Under the pieces are notes generated by a model. It was not told the origin of the DNA. It was given only the letters and a program-made list of their open reading frames with translations, and searched no databases. Shown piece after piece: positions 31,328 to 39,648 of a DNA stretch of 64,000 bases (the first letter of the stretch is position 1; every line of letters starts with the position of its first letter). A program made the translations under genes and the position numbers. The stretch comes from Gemmatimonadota bacterium (GTDB lineage: Bacteria > Gemmatimonadota > Gemmatimonadetes > Gemmatimonadales > GWC2-71-9): the NCBI GenBank assembly GCA_003221035.1, contig QHUB01000023.1:1-64000 (forward strand), given 5' to 3'.

Positions 31328-32095
31328 ATGACGGATGACGAGCTCACCCGCCGCAGCTTCGTAACGCAATCGGCTCTCGCCGCCGCCGCCGCATTTCCCC
31401 TCGGCTCGCCGCGGCCCCCGCGGCCCCCGCATCCCGCATCCCTGAAAGTCGTGTGCGTCGGGGCGCATCCCGATGATCCCGAATCCGGATGCGGCGGCAC
31501 CCTCGCGCGTTACGCGGCGCTGGGCCATCGCGTGACGATCGTTTACCTGACCCGCGGCGAGCGCGGGATCGACGGCAAGTCGCTGGACGAAGCCGCGCGG
31601 ATCCGGTCGGCAGAAGCCGAGGCCGCGTGCCGCCTGCTCGGTGCGACGCCGGTGTTCTTCGGACAAATCGACGGCGCGACCGAAGTCACGCGTGCGCAAG
31701 TCGAATCGATGACCCGGCTGCTCGCGGCCGAGCGTCCCGACGCGCTCTTTACGCACTGGCCTGTGGACACGCATATGGATCACCAAGTGGCGAGCACGCT
31801 CACCACCCGCGCCTGGATGAGCCTGGGCGCAGCTGGGGGAGCGCTTTATTTCTTCGAGGTCGACACCGGCAGCCAAACCGAAGGCTTTTTTCCGAATACG
31901 TACGTGGATGTCTCGGACGTCGTGGAAAAGAAGAAAGCGGCGCTGTTCGCGCACGTCAGTCAGGACGGCCAGGCGATCTGGCGCGAGCATCATGAAGTCA
32001 TGACGCAGTGGCGCGGGCGCGAAATGGGCGTCGCCGGCGCCGAGGCCTTTGTCCATCTGAGCCGCGATCGCTCCAGCCCGCTGCCCGGCTTATGA
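31328..32095 (+). CDS. PIG-L (LmbE-like) family deacetylase, Tat-exported
   Basis: A 255-residue zinc-dependent N-acetylglucosaminyl-type deacetylase. The N-terminus has a twin-arginine signal (TRRSFVTQSALAAAAAF). Zinc ligands lie in GAHPDDPESGCGG and the later VDTHMDHQ. Members remove acetyl groups from GlcNAc-containing lipids, mycothiol/bacillithiol precursors or antibiotics; the substrate here is unknown. A Pro/Arg linker after the signal (SPRPPRPPHP) comes from short tandem repeats. Its stop overlaps the start of the next gene (ATGA). Confidence 0.88.
   Translation: MTDDELTRRSFVTQSALAAAAAFPLGSPRPPRPPHPASLKVVCVGAHPDDPESGCGGTLARYAALGHRVTIVYLTRGERGIDGKSLDEAARIRSAEAEAACRLLGATPVFFGQIDGATEVTRAQVESMTRLLAAERPDALFTHWPVDTHMDHQVASTLTTRAWMSLGAAGGALYFFEVDTGSQTEGFFPNTYVDVSDVVEKKKAALFAHVSQDGQAIWREHHEVMTQWRGREMGVAGAEAFVHLSRDRSSPLPGL
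31404..31440. repeat. Short tandem repeat in the PIG-L linker
   Basis: Two copies of a CCCGCGGCC-like unit are followed by two CCCGCAT units. They encode the Arg/Pro-rich linker between the Tat signal and the catalytic domain. This is another example of repeats confined to a tolerant linker. Confidence 0.5.
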
Positions 32096-32931
32096 AAAAA
32101 GCCATCGGCGACAACATGATCCCCAGGGACTGGGGCTTCGACCGCGGCCTCGCGCTGATCAAGCAGGCCGGTTACGACGGCGTCGAGCTGTGGCTCGGCG
32201 ATATGCCGTGGTTCCAGATGTCCACGACCGACGCGCAGGTGCGGGACCTGCGGCGCAAGGTGGAGAACGCGGGACTGGTCGTCTCGAACGTCTCGACGGG
32301 CTTGCACTGGGCCTCGCCGCTCTCGGCGCGGGATCCGGCCGTGCGGGCCCAGGCGAGCCGAATCGTGGAGCGTCAGATCGAAACCGCGACGTTGCTCGGC
32401 ACCGATGCGATCCTCGTCGTGGCCGGACTGGTGACCGACGAAGTACCCTACAACGAGGTGTACCAGCGCTGCGTGGACGGACTCAAGAGACTCGGTGACA
32501 ACGCCGCGCGCGCGGGCGTGAAGATCGGCTGCGAGAACTGCAACTCCGAGCAACGGTTTCTACTGAGCCCCCGCGAATTCGCGCAATTCCTGAACGATAT
32601 CAACAGCCCGGCGGTCGGCCTTCATCTCGATGTGGGCAACATTCACGACACCGGCTTCGCCGAGCAGTGGATCGAGATCCACGGACCGCGGATTACGCGC
32701 ATTCATCTGAAAGACGTGCTCAAGCATCGCGGGCGCTGCGGCGATCAGAGCGTGTACACAAATCTCTTTCTTGGCGACAACAACTGGCCCGCGATTCGCG
32801 CCGCGATGAGCAAAGTCGGCTACGACGGTTGGCTCATCGCCGAAATGGAGTCGCGCTATCGCTTCGCGCTGGACCAGCAGTTCCACGACACAAGCCACGC
32901 GATGGACCGATTCATTACGGGGAGGCTCTAA
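32092..32931 (+). CDS. Sugar phosphate isomerase/epimerase-like TIM barrel
   Basis: A 279-residue xylose-isomerase-like TIM-barrel protein (AP endonuclease family 2 fold). Visible strands carry the metal-site pattern: GVELWLGDM, KIGCENCNSEQRFLL (Glu), VGLHLDVGNIHDTG (Asp/His), RITRIHLKDV (His/Lys-Asp) and GWLIAEME (Glu). There is no signal peptide. The ATG overlaps the PIG-L stop, and its TAA shares a base with the next ATG, so the three genes are coupled. The sugar substrate is unknown. Confidence 0.85.
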   Translation: MKKAIGDNMIPRDWGFDRGLALIKQAGYDGVELWLGDMPWFQMSTTDAQVRDLRRKVENAGLVVSNVSTGLHWASPLSARDPAVRAQASRIVERQIETATLLGTDAILVVAGLVTDEVPYNEVYQRCVDGLKRLGDNAARAGVKIGCENCNSEQRFLLSPREFAQFLNDINSPAVGLHLDVGNIHDTGFAEQWIEIHGPRITRIHLKDVLKHRGRCGDQSVYTNLFLGDNNWPAIRAAMSKVGYDGWLIAEMESRYRFALDQQFHDTSHAMDRFITGRL

Positions 32932-33617
32932 TGGATCTGACGCGGCGAGAATTTCTCGGCTACACGGTTGGCGCGATGAGTCTAATGGGAGCGCCGCTGC
33001 CGCAACTGTCACCGGCGAGCGCTGCGGAGCGGAGACTGAAGAAATGGCGAGTCTTTAGCTCGAACCAAAGCGTTCTTCCCGAGTCTTCGGCCGGGTATCG
33101 CGCCGTGATCCCACCGCGGCGCTATAAATTTGAACCCTGGGAGCAACCCGATTCCATGACTGATTGCTCCCTGGTGATCATGTCCAGCGTGTGCGTTCTG
33201 CCCGAGAAACTTGCTGAACGCTTGCGCTCGTGCCTGCAGCGCGGCACGACCGTAATCGTCGAATCTGGCGCGGGCTTCGCCAGCCATCTGGAGTTTCGAA
33301 AGCATCGCCGCTCACTGCGCGAGGGGCTCGGGCTGCATGTCGCGGCACCCGTGAATCTCTGGTCACCACCGAGAGCGACGCCATACGTCGACTACACGTG
33401 GCCGACCCGGACGCGAGTTCGCGATTTCACCCGTCTGATACCGCCGGCCGAACAGCCGGGAGAGATCATCGCATGGGCGGACGATTTGCCTGTGGCGCTC
33501 AGGCGGCGAGTAGGATCCGGAACGCTCATCTATATCGGCTCGCCGCTTGGTCCTGCGCTCTTGATGGGTGACATCGAAGCGATACGCTGGCTGTACACGG
33601 TCGCCTACGCGGCGTGA
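32931..33617 (+). CDS. Tat-exported protein of unknown function
   Basis: A 228-residue protein with a twin-arginine signal (LTRREFLGYTVGAMSLMG). The mature part has alternating strands and helices: DCSLVIMSSVCVLPEKLAERL, TTVIVESGAGFASH and SGTLIYIGSPLGPALLMGD. This recalls the class-I glutamine-amidotransferase-like domains found in some glycosidases, without visible catalytic residues. It is coupled to the TIM-barrel gene upstream and overlaps the ABC transporter gene downstream (GTGA). Function unknown. Confidence 0.65.
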   Translation: MDLTRREFLGYTVGAMSLMGAPLPQLSPASAAERRLKKWRVFSSNQSVLPESSAGYRAVIPPRRYKFEPWEQPDSMTDCSLVIMSSVCVLPEKLAERLRSCLQRGTTVIVESGAGFASHLEFRKHRRSLREGLGLHVAAPVNLWSPPRATPYVDYTWPTRTRVRDFTRLIPPAEQPGEIIAWADDLPVALRRRVGSGTLIYIGSPLGPALLMGDIEAIRWLYTVAYAA

Positions 33618-35068
33618 TCGCCGCGCTCGCGCTCTGCCTCGCGGCAGCTCAGCACCCGACGCAGATCCTGGTCTGGGGCGGTGACGCCGAAGGCGGCGCG
33701 CCGTTTGTCGAAGCAGATCCCGCCGATCCGTCGAGAGTCCGGGGATTCGACGTCGAAGTCGCCGATCGCATCGCGCGCGGGCTCGGCCGCAGCCGCGCGC
33801 AGTTCCTGCAGGTGCAGTGGTCGAGCATCGATCAGTCGGTCGAGCGTGGCGACTTCGCGATCGGCCTCTCGGGCGTCGAAGACACACCCGCCCGGCGCGC
33901 GCGCCACGCCGTCACCCTGCCCTACTTCGAGTTTCGTGAGGTACTGGCCGTCCGCCCCGAGGACGCGAGCAGGATCCACAGCCTGACTGATATGCGCGGC
34001 CGCCGCGTCGCCACACTCGGCTCGACCATCGCGTACGACATGCTGCTCGGAGCACGGGACTCGACCGGCCTGATCGCCATCTCGTACGACGATGACGTGC
34101 ATCCGTACTCCGATCTCGTGGCGGGCCGGGTGGACGCGGTGCTGCTCGATCACATCATCGCGCAACGTGCGCTGCGACGACGCGGCGGCAGCGGTTTCGT
34201 GATCCTCGCCCAGCCCGTGGCCATCGGGCATTACGTCGGCGTGCTGGCGGAAGCGAACGCCGCGTTGCGCGATTCTATCGATCTGGTACTGCGCGAAGCG
34301 ATGCGCGACGGATCGCTCGAGCAGATTTTCCGGCGCTGGAACGTGTGGGATGACTCGCAGGGCACGTTTTTCGAGCGCACGCTGCGCGAGCCCAGGACGG
34401 CCGCGACGGCCGTAACCGCCGCGACGGCCGGGGGGGCGTGGCTCTCGTATCTCCCATCGCTCACGCGCGCGGCGGCGATCACACTGCTCGTCTCAATCCT
34501 TTCTATGGCGCTCGCGGTCATGCTGGGACTCGCACTGGCATCGGGTCGCGTGTACGGGCGCGCGGTGCTGCGGATCGCCACGACCCTGTACATCGAGATC
34601 GTTCGTGGCACACCGCTGCTGTTGCAGTTGTTCGTCATCTACTACGGCCTCGCCGGCGTCGTGCGCCTGCCCGCGTTTCTCGCCGCCGTCCTCGCGCTGG
34701 GCCTCAACTATGCGGCGTACGAAGCCGAGATCTACCGCGGCGCGCTGGAGGCTGTACCGGGGATTCAACTCGAAGCGGGGCGCACGCTGGGTTTCTCCGA
34801 ATTCCAGATCTTGCGGCTGATCCGCGGGCCGCAGGCGCTGCGCTACGCACTCGCGCCGATGACCAACGATTTCGTCGCCCTGCTCAAGGATTCGGCGCTC
34901 GTCTCGGTCATCACCGTCGTCGAGCTCACCAAGCAGACCGCGATCTACGCCACCAACATCGGGAGCTGGGTCGTCCCGGGCGCTCTCTGCGCCGTCGTGT
35001 ATCTCGCGATGTCGCTCCCGCTCTCGCGACTGGCGCGGCGCCTCGAGCGCCGTTGGCGCGCACCGTGA
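33614..35068 (+). CDS. Amino-acid ABC transporter: fused substrate-binding protein and permease
   Basis: A 484-residue protein. After a short signal peptide, residues ~18-250 form a SBP_bac_3 polar-amino-acid binding domain (RGFDVEVADRIARGLGR, LTDMRGRRVATLGSTIAYDML). A linker made of repeated GCGACGGCC units (34396-34430) follows. Residues ~275-480 are a HisM-type permease with the EAA loop (GALEAVPGIQLEAGRTLGF) and ALLKDSALVSVI. Fused binding-permease proteins of this kind are known in other bacteria. GTG 33614 overlaps the upstream stop, and the stop overlaps the ATPase GTG. Likely a periplasm-facing importer of an amino acid or relative. Confidence 0.88.
   Translation: MIAALALCLAAAQHPTQILVWGGDAEGGAPFVEADPADPSRVRGFDVEVADRIARGLGRSRAQFLQVQWSSIDQSVERGDFAIGLSGVEDTPARRARHAVTLPYFEFREVLAVRPEDASRIHSLTDMRGRRVATLGSTIAYDMLLGARDSTGLIAISYDDDVHPYSDLVAGRVDAVLLDHIIAQRALRRRGGSGFVILAQPVAIGHYVGVLAEANAALRDSIDLVLREAMRDGSLEQIFRRWNVWDDSQGTFFERTLREPRTAATAVTAATAGGAWLSYLPSLTRAAAITLLVSILSMALAVMLGLALASGRVYGRAVLRIATTLYIEIVRGTPLLLQLFVIYYGLAGVVRLPAFLAAVLALGLNYAAYEAEIYRGALEAVPGIQLEAGRTLGFSEFQILRLIRGPQALRYALAPMTNDFVALLKDSALVSVITVVELTKQTAIYATNIGSWVVPGALCAVVYLAMSLPLSRLARRLERRWRAP
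34396..34430. repeat. Short direct repeats in the ABC transporter linker
   Basis: Copies of GACGGCCG and GCGACGGCC occur three times within 35 bp and encode the Ala/Thr-rich linker between the binding and permease domains. The repeats are in frame and may set the linker length. Confidence 0.5.
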
Positions 35069-35721
35069 ACGCGTTACTGCAAATCGATCAGCTGTCCGTC
35101 CGCTATGACGGTCGCGAGGTGCTGCGCGCGCTGTCGCTCGAGGTCGCGCGCGGCGAGCTGGTCGCGCTGATGGGACCTTCCGGCGTCGGGAAGACGACGG
35201 CGCTGCGGGCGGTCGCGGCGCTGCAGCCATTCGACGGGGGGAGGATTGTTGTGGACGGATTTGCCCTCGAACCGGGGCCGGTGCCACCCGAGGCTCGGCT
35301 GGCGCCGCTGCGCCGGCGGGTCGGGTTCGTGTTCCAGGCCCACGCGCTGTTCGAACACCTGACCGCGCTCGACAACGTGACACTCGCGCTGCGGCATGTG
35401 CTCGGAAAGACCCGCGCCGCAGCCGATGCGGTTGCAACGACTCTGCTGACGGAGCTGGACGTCGGCGCGCGCGCGAGCGCGTGGCCGCGCCAACTTTCGG
35501 GCGGAGAGGCACAACGCGTCGCGATCGCCCGCGCGCTGGCACCCGACCCGCCGTTGTTGCTCATGGATGAGCCGACGGCGGCGCTCGATCCGGCGCGGCG
35601 CAGCGTGCTCGGCGCGACCCTACGCCGGCTGTGTCAGCAGGGCCGCGGCTTGCTCGTGTCGACGCACGACGCCGAGTTTGCGCGAGCGCACGCGGATCGG
35701 GTCATGACGCTGACGGCCTAG
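35065..35721 (+). CDS. Amino-acid ABC transporter ATP-binding protein
   Basis: A 218-residue ATPase of the GlnQ/HisP type. Walker A is GPSGVGKTT, the Q-loop VGFVFQAHALF, the signature LSGGEAQRVAIARAL, Walker B LLLMDEPTAALD and the H-loop STHDAEF. GTG 35065 overlaps the stop of the fused permease gene (GTGA), so the two make a minimal two-gene transporter. The 3' end overlaps the convergent phosphatase gene by 20 bp. Confidence 0.93.
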   Translation: MNALLQIDQLSVRYDGREVLRALSLEVARGELVALMGPSGVGKTTALRAVAALQPFDGGRIVVDGFALEPGPVPPEARLAPLRRRVGFVFQAHALFEHLTALDNVTLALRHVLGKTRAAADAVATTLLTELDVGARASAWPRQLSGGEAQRVAIARALAPDPPLLLMDEPTAALDPARRSVLGATLRRLCQQGRGLLVSTHDAEFARAHADRVMTLTA

Positions 35722-36283
35722 GTCCGCCGCGTTCATAGACCGCGAACCCCCAATGGCGGCGCGAAGGCAACCTCGGCCCGCGCCAGCCGGCGGCGCGCAG
35801 CTCGCGAGCGATGAGCATGTTCATCATCCCATGCCCGATCAGCGCGACGACGTCCTCACGCGCCGCGCGCTCTTGAAGCAGCGCCGCAGCCTGCTTCGCG
35901 CGTTCACGCACCATCGCCAGACTGTCCACGCCCGCCGACCATCCGCAGAGCCAGGCGGAACGCGCGAGCAGTCCCCAGAGCCCGGGCCGAAGCCGGAGAC
36001 CAGACCGAAACTCGGATGGCAGGTCCGCCTCGCGGAACTCGGCCGCGACAACGGATGACATGCCGGGTACGAGCAGCGCCGCGGATTCGCGCGACCGCTT
36101 AAGCGGACTGGTGAACACACAGGCCGCCGATCGAATCAACCGGTCGAGCGCGGGATCCGGGCGTGACTGGGGATCGAGCGGTGCTGCATCTTCCCCGCGC
36201 CGCCACGCAGCAAAGTCGCGACCGCAAATCGGCGTCCCAAAATCCCAGGCAGGCCTGCCGTGTCGAGCAAGAATGATTCTCAC
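35702..36283 (-). CDS. Histidine phosphatase (phosphoglycerate mutase-like) superfamily protein
   Basis: A 193-residue enzyme with the phosphohistidine motif LARHGRP at its very N-terminus, the late acid/base region and the second catalytic His in VALIGHGMMNM. TSPLKRSRESA supplies the conserved arginine. This is the RHG-motif phosphatase branch; substrate unknown. GTG 36283 overlaps the stop of the upstream YdjM-like gene (GTGA) and places RHG at the expected position; longer in-frame starts would read through that gene. Confidence 0.85.
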   Translation of the reverse strand: MRIILARHGRPAWDFGTPICGRDFAAWRRGEDAAPLDPQSRPDPALDRLIRSAACVFTSPLKRSRESAALLVPGMSSVVAAEFREADLPSEFRSGLRLRPGLWGLLARSAWLCGWSAGVDSLAMVRERAKQAAALLQERAAREDVVALIGHGMMNMLIARELRAAGWRGPRLPSRRHWGFAVYERGGPRPSAS

Positions 36284-36792
36284 GCGCTTGGGGTCGGAAC
36301 AGCGCTGCGGCCGCGGATGCGCCAGCCCAGCCAGGCGAGCAGGAGGGCGGGCACCAGGACGAGCAACGATTCCACAGCCAGTTGACTGAGGATCATCCCA
36401 TTGGGCCGGCCGAGGGGGGTCCAGGGAAATCGAAAGCGGTGCTCCGAGAACGGCGCGAGGAATGCGATGCCGAGCGAGTATGTAGACAACGCGTCGAGGC
36501 AGCTGTGCGAGAGCAGGGCGAGTCCCAGCGGGAGCGCGAGCCGCGCGCGGTTCTGCCGAAACACCGCGCTCGTGATGACGATCGTCGCGACTACGGCGAA
36601 CAGGATGGAATGCGTGAGCGCGCGGTGCGCAAATGGCGACGTGTGCGGCAGACCGGACGACCACAGCACGTCGATGTCCGGAAGGGCCGCGCAGGCCGCG
36701 GCGAGAACGCAGACACGCGTGTCCGGCGGCGCTGGCGCGGTCCACACTCCGATCGCGAGACCCACGGCGGCATGGGAAATCGGTGTGGGCAC
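36280..36792 (-). CDS. YdjM-like membrane-bound metal-dependent hydrolase
   Basis: A 170-residue protein with about four transmembrane helices and the motif set of the YdjM/LexA-binding inner-membrane hydrolase family: TPISHAAVGLAIG at the start, ALPDIDVLW, and HRALTHSILFAV. Later Ser-His-Asp residues (LLSHSCLDALSTYS) complete the putative metal site. These proteins are predicted phospholipase-like hydrolases of uncertain role. It is coupled to the downstream phosphatase and lies 3 bp from the upstream DUF3574 gene. Confidence 0.82.
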   Translation of the reverse strand: MPTPISHAAVGLAIGVWTAPAPPDTRVCVLAAACAALPDIDVLWSSGLPHTSPFAHRALTHSILFAVVATIVITSAVFRQNRARLALPLGLALLSHSCLDALSTYSLGIAFLAPFSEHRFRFPWTPLGRPNGMILSQLAVESLLVLVPALLLAWLGWRIRGRSAVPTPSA

Positions 36793-36795
36793 GGG

Positions 36796-37113
36796 TCAGA
36801 AGCTCGCGCGCCCGGCGGTCACCACGCGCAGGACTGACTGCTGCTGGAAGCGGCGCTTGTATTCGGCGATGACCGCCACGATCGCCGAGTCACTCGCCGC
36901 CGAGGGCGACGGGTGAACGACTTCGAGGACGAAGCTCGGCTCACGGGTGACGCGGCCGGTGGAGTCGCGCCAACCTCCCGACGCCGGCCAGAACGTATAA
37001 CCGGCCGGCAAGCGCGCGCTGACGACTTCGCGCACGAACACCGACCACAGCGAGTCGGTCACGCCCAGCGTGTCGCCGATGTTGCGGCCGAAATACAGCC
37101 GTTCCGTGACCAC
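36796..37113 (-). CDS. DUF3574 protein; lipoprotein signal present upstream without a normal start
   Basis: From GTG 37113 the 105 residues match DUF3574 (TERLYFGRNIGDT, FVREVVSARLPAGYTFW, ending RFQQQSVLRVV). In the same frame upstream, the DNA encodes a convincing lipoprotein signal, RALLLAFVLGCAPAVRPG, but no ATG, GTG or TTG precedes it before a stop. The best-placed codon is ACG at 37195-37197, one base from ATG. Either translation starts at an unusual codon and the gene is 36796-37197, or the signal peptide has lost its start. Function unknown. Confidence 0.75.
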   Translation of the reverse strand: MVTERLYFGRNIGDTLGVTDSLWSVFVREVVSARLPAGYTFWPASGGWRDSTGRVTREPSFVLEVVHPSPSAASDSAIVAVIAEYKRRFQQQSVLRVVTAGRASF

Positions 37114-37198
37114 GGGCTGCGGCCCCCCCGCTCCTGGTCGAACGGCCGGCGCGCAACCAAGGACGAACGCCAGGAGAAGCGCGCGATACTGACTCGTT

Positions 37199-37567
37199 TT
37201 ATGCCTTGCCGAAGTGGGGGTTCTCGATCAGGCCGATGAGATTGCCGAACGGATCGGCGACGGTCGCCACCCGGATGCCCTCGCCGACCTCCTGCACCGG
37301 AGACTTGAGAACGGCGCCGGCGCGGATGAATTGCTCGACCCCCTTGTCGATGTTCGGCACACCCCAATAGGCGACGCTGCCCCCAGGCCCGGGCTTCGTG
37401 CTCTTGGTATCAGGGTCGAGTCCCAGCTCGAATCCGCCAACGCTGAAGCCCACGTAAAACGGCTGATCGAAATAGGGCTGGACGCCGAACGCCGTGCTAT
37501 ACCACTGCTTCGCGCGCTGGAGATCCGAGACTTTGTAGATGACCGTGCGCAGACCAAGGATTGCCAT
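37199..37567 (-). CDS. VOC-family (glyoxalase/bleomycin resistance-like) protein
   Basis: A 122-residue protein with paired beta-alpha-beta-beta-beta modules: RTVIYKVSDLQRAKQWYSTA at the start and VATVADPFGNLIGLIENP at the end, typical of VOC proteins. The first metal position is not His, but the terminal Glu of LIEN is present. Substrate unknown. ATG 37567 is clear. It is followed within a base or two by the DUF3574 signal region, so the two are probably co-transcribed. Confidence 0.88.
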   Translation of the reverse strand: MAILGLRTVIYKVSDLQRAKQWYSTAFGVQPYFDQPFYVGFSVGGFELGLDPDTKSTKPGPGGSVAYWGVPNIDKGVEQFIRAGAVLKSPVQEVGEGIRVATVADPFGNLIGLIENPHFGKA

Positions 37568-37610
37568 GGCGGTAATCTATACGACCGAGTGGTTTCTGCG
37601 CGCTAAACGA

Positions 37611-37616
37611 TATAAT
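37611..37616 (+). promoter_or_regulatory. Candidate -10 box (TATAAT) upstream of a beta-barrel gene
   Basis: A perfect TATAAT stands in the 120-bp divergent gap, 72 bp before the ATG at 37688. No good -35 hexamer lies 16-18 bp upstream, so it is only a candidate. In this GC-rich DNA a perfect match is still notable. Confidence 0.3.
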
Positions 37617-37687
37617 CCCTTCGAGGGTAGTTGACGTCAGGGGACTCTGCTGCGTAGGTAGAGTAAGATGCGACACGCGAGGTCGTC

Positions 37688-38431
37688 ATGAATCTCAGAG
37701 CACGTCTCATTACCACAACAATCGCCATAACCACGATTGCAGGACCGTCGCACGCGCAAAGCGCTGGCGACGGTTTCTTGTTCAAAGTCCCGACCGGCAG
37801 CTGGACGCTGCGCGCGGGCGTCGACCACGCGCTCGCCGGCAGCGACATCTATACGTTCGTCACCAGGCAACTCACGCTCAAGCGAAACGATTTCAGCTCC
37901 GCCACGTTCGGGACCAACTTCGCCTTCCGGATGTCTCCGGCAAGCGATATCGTGGTGGACTTCAGTTACGCCCGGTCGAGTCAGGGCTCCGAGTTTCGCG
38001 ACTGGGTCGATAACAACAATCAGCCGATCGAGCAGACGACGACACTGCGCCGCATGCCGATCACCCTGGGACTGCGGCACTACCTCACGTCGCGGGGGCG
38101 CGCAATCGGACGGTTCGCGTGGATCCCGGCGCGCCGCGCGCTCTACATAGGGGTTGGCGGCGGCATGATGGAATACAAATTCGGCCAGAGCGGTGATTTC
38201 ATCGATTTCGAGACGCTGCAGGTGTTCCACGACGAGTACACTTCGCAGGGCTGGACGCCCACCGCCCACGCAAATGCCGGTCTCGATATCGTACTTGGCA
38301 GTTGGACCCTGCTGAACCTCGAGGCCCGCTACACGTGGGCACAGGCGCCCATGAGCAGCGATTTCCACGGCTTCAACCAGATCGACTTGTCGGGGCTGGC
38401 CCTGACGGCCGGCCTGTCGCTCAGACTCTAG
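37688..38431 (+). CDS. Outer-membrane beta-barrel protein
   Basis: A 247-residue exported protein with a signal peptide ending SHAQSAG. The mature part alternates aromatic and polar residues in about eight to ten strands (FSSATFGTNFAFRMSP, DIVVDFSYARSS, ALYIGVGGGMMEYKFG) and ends ALTAGLSLRL, a typical barrel C-terminus. It resembles porin-family or OmpW-like small barrels. It lies 14 bp before the next exported protein, likely one operon. Confidence 0.72.
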   Translation: MNLRARLITTTIAITTIAGPSHAQSAGDGFLFKVPTGSWTLRAGVDHALAGSDIYTFVTRQLTLKRNDFSSATFGTNFAFRMSPASDIVVDFSYARSSQGSEFRDWVDNNNQPIEQTTTLRRMPITLGLRHYLTSRGRAIGRFAWIPARRALYIGVGGGMMEYKFGQSGDFIDFETLQVFHDEYTSQGWTPTAHANAGLDIVLGSWTLLNLEARYTWAQAPMSSDFHGFNQIDLSGLALTAGLSLRL

Positions 38432-38445
38432 GAAGGAAGGCTTTC

Positions 38446-39642
38446 ATGCGTACTTCAATTCCTACCCTGCTGACCGCAGCGGCACTGCTCGGCATCGGAG
38501 CGGTGCCGGCAGGGGGTCAGGACACAGGGACCGATTCCCGCTGGCTGGCGTTTGTCGGCTGCTGGGAGCCGCTCGGGAGCGCCAAGTCGCAGGTGTGTGT
38601 GGTGCCGGTCGCCGGCAGCTCCGCCGTGGATCTGGTCAAAATCGAAAAAGGCGAGGTCATCACGCGCGAGCGCATCATCGCCGACGGCCAGCGGGTCGCC
38701 ACGGCACACGGTGACTGCACCGGTTGGCAAAGCGCCGAGTGGTCCGCACTGGGCGATCGTCTGTACCTCCGCTCCGAGAACAGCTGTCCGACCGGCGCTA
38801 CGCGCGCCGGCACAGGTTTGATCGCGATGACGCGTGATGGGCAATGGCTCTACATCCAGGGCGCCACGCGCGGGCTGGAGACCGGTGTGGAGGTGCAGCG
38901 CTATCATGAGGCGCCGGACGATGTGCTGATCCCGGACGAGATCAAGGATGCGCTGCGCCTGGACCTCGCGTCGGCGATGCAGGCGCGAGCCGCAGCCAAA
39001 GCTCCGCTGTCGACCGAGGACGTCGCCGACGCGTCACGGCATGTGGACGCCGCGATCGTCGAGGCGTGGCTGGTCGAGCGCGGCGGTCCGTTCATGGTGG
39101 ACGCGAAGCGGCTCGTCACGCTCGCGAAGGCTGGGGTGCCGTCGCGCACGATCGATGTGCTGGTCGCGTTGTCCTATCCGGACGTCTTCGCAATCAACGG
39201 CATCACACACCAGGGTGAGCGCCGGAAACTCGAGCGCGCGGAGTCCGCGGCGGACGGCAATCAGACGTACGGAATGATGGCTTACCCCGACTGCTCGTAC
39301 GACTATCTGTTGTACGGTTCCTCGTCGTATTACTGCGACGGCCTGTACGGATATGGCGACCGGTATCCCTACGGGTACGGCTGGTATCCGGGCGACTATC
39401 CCGCCACCATCATCTACACGGGGTCCGGCGGTGGCTCGCATCCCCACGGACACGTCGTGAACGGCCAAGGCTATAAGGAAGGAGCGGGCGCGAACTCGGA
39501 CGTGACACGCTGGGGTGAGCCGCGGACGGCGTCGCCAGGCACATCATCCGGCAGCACGCCCTCTACGCCGAGCTCTACACCGTCGTCCACGCCCACGCCG
39601 AGCTCCAGCTCCGGAGAGCGAACCGCGAAGCCTCGACCCTAG
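38446..39642 (+). CDS. Secreted protein with Tyr/Gly-rich and Ser/Thr/Pro-rich tail
   Basis: A 398-residue protein with a signal peptide (IPTLLTAAALLGIGAVPAGG). A very good ribosome site (GGAAGGAAGG, 38431-38440) fixes the start at ATG 38446. Residues ~30-145 are a cysteine-bearing beta-rich domain. A helical part follows with a repeated-looking KRLVTLAKAGVPSRTIDVLV. Near 285-325 there is a Tyr/Gly-rich stretch (YGYGDRYPYGYGWYPG) and the last ~45 residues are a Ser/Thr/Pro tail. I do not recognise the family; a surface or matrix protein is possible. Confidence 0.65.
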   Translation: MRTSIPTLLTAAALLGIGAVPAGGQDTGTDSRWLAFVGCWEPLGSAKSQVCVVPVAGSSAVDLVKIEKGEVITRERIIADGQRVATAHGDCTGWQSAEWSALGDRLYLRSENSCPTGATRAGTGLIAMTRDGQWLYIQGATRGLETGVEVQRYHEAPDDVLIPDEIKDALRLDLASAMQARAAAKAPLSTEDVADASRHVDAAIVEAWLVERGGPFMVDAKRLVTLAKAGVPSRTIDVLVALSYPDVFAINGITHQGERRKLERAESAADGNQTYGMMAYPDCSYDYLLYGSSSYYCDGLYGYGDRYPYGYGWYPGDYPATIIYTGSGGGSHPHGHVVNGQGYKEGAGANSDVTRWGEPRTASPGTSSGSTPSTPSSTPSSTPTPSSSSGERTAKPRP

Positions 39643-39648
39643 CGACGC

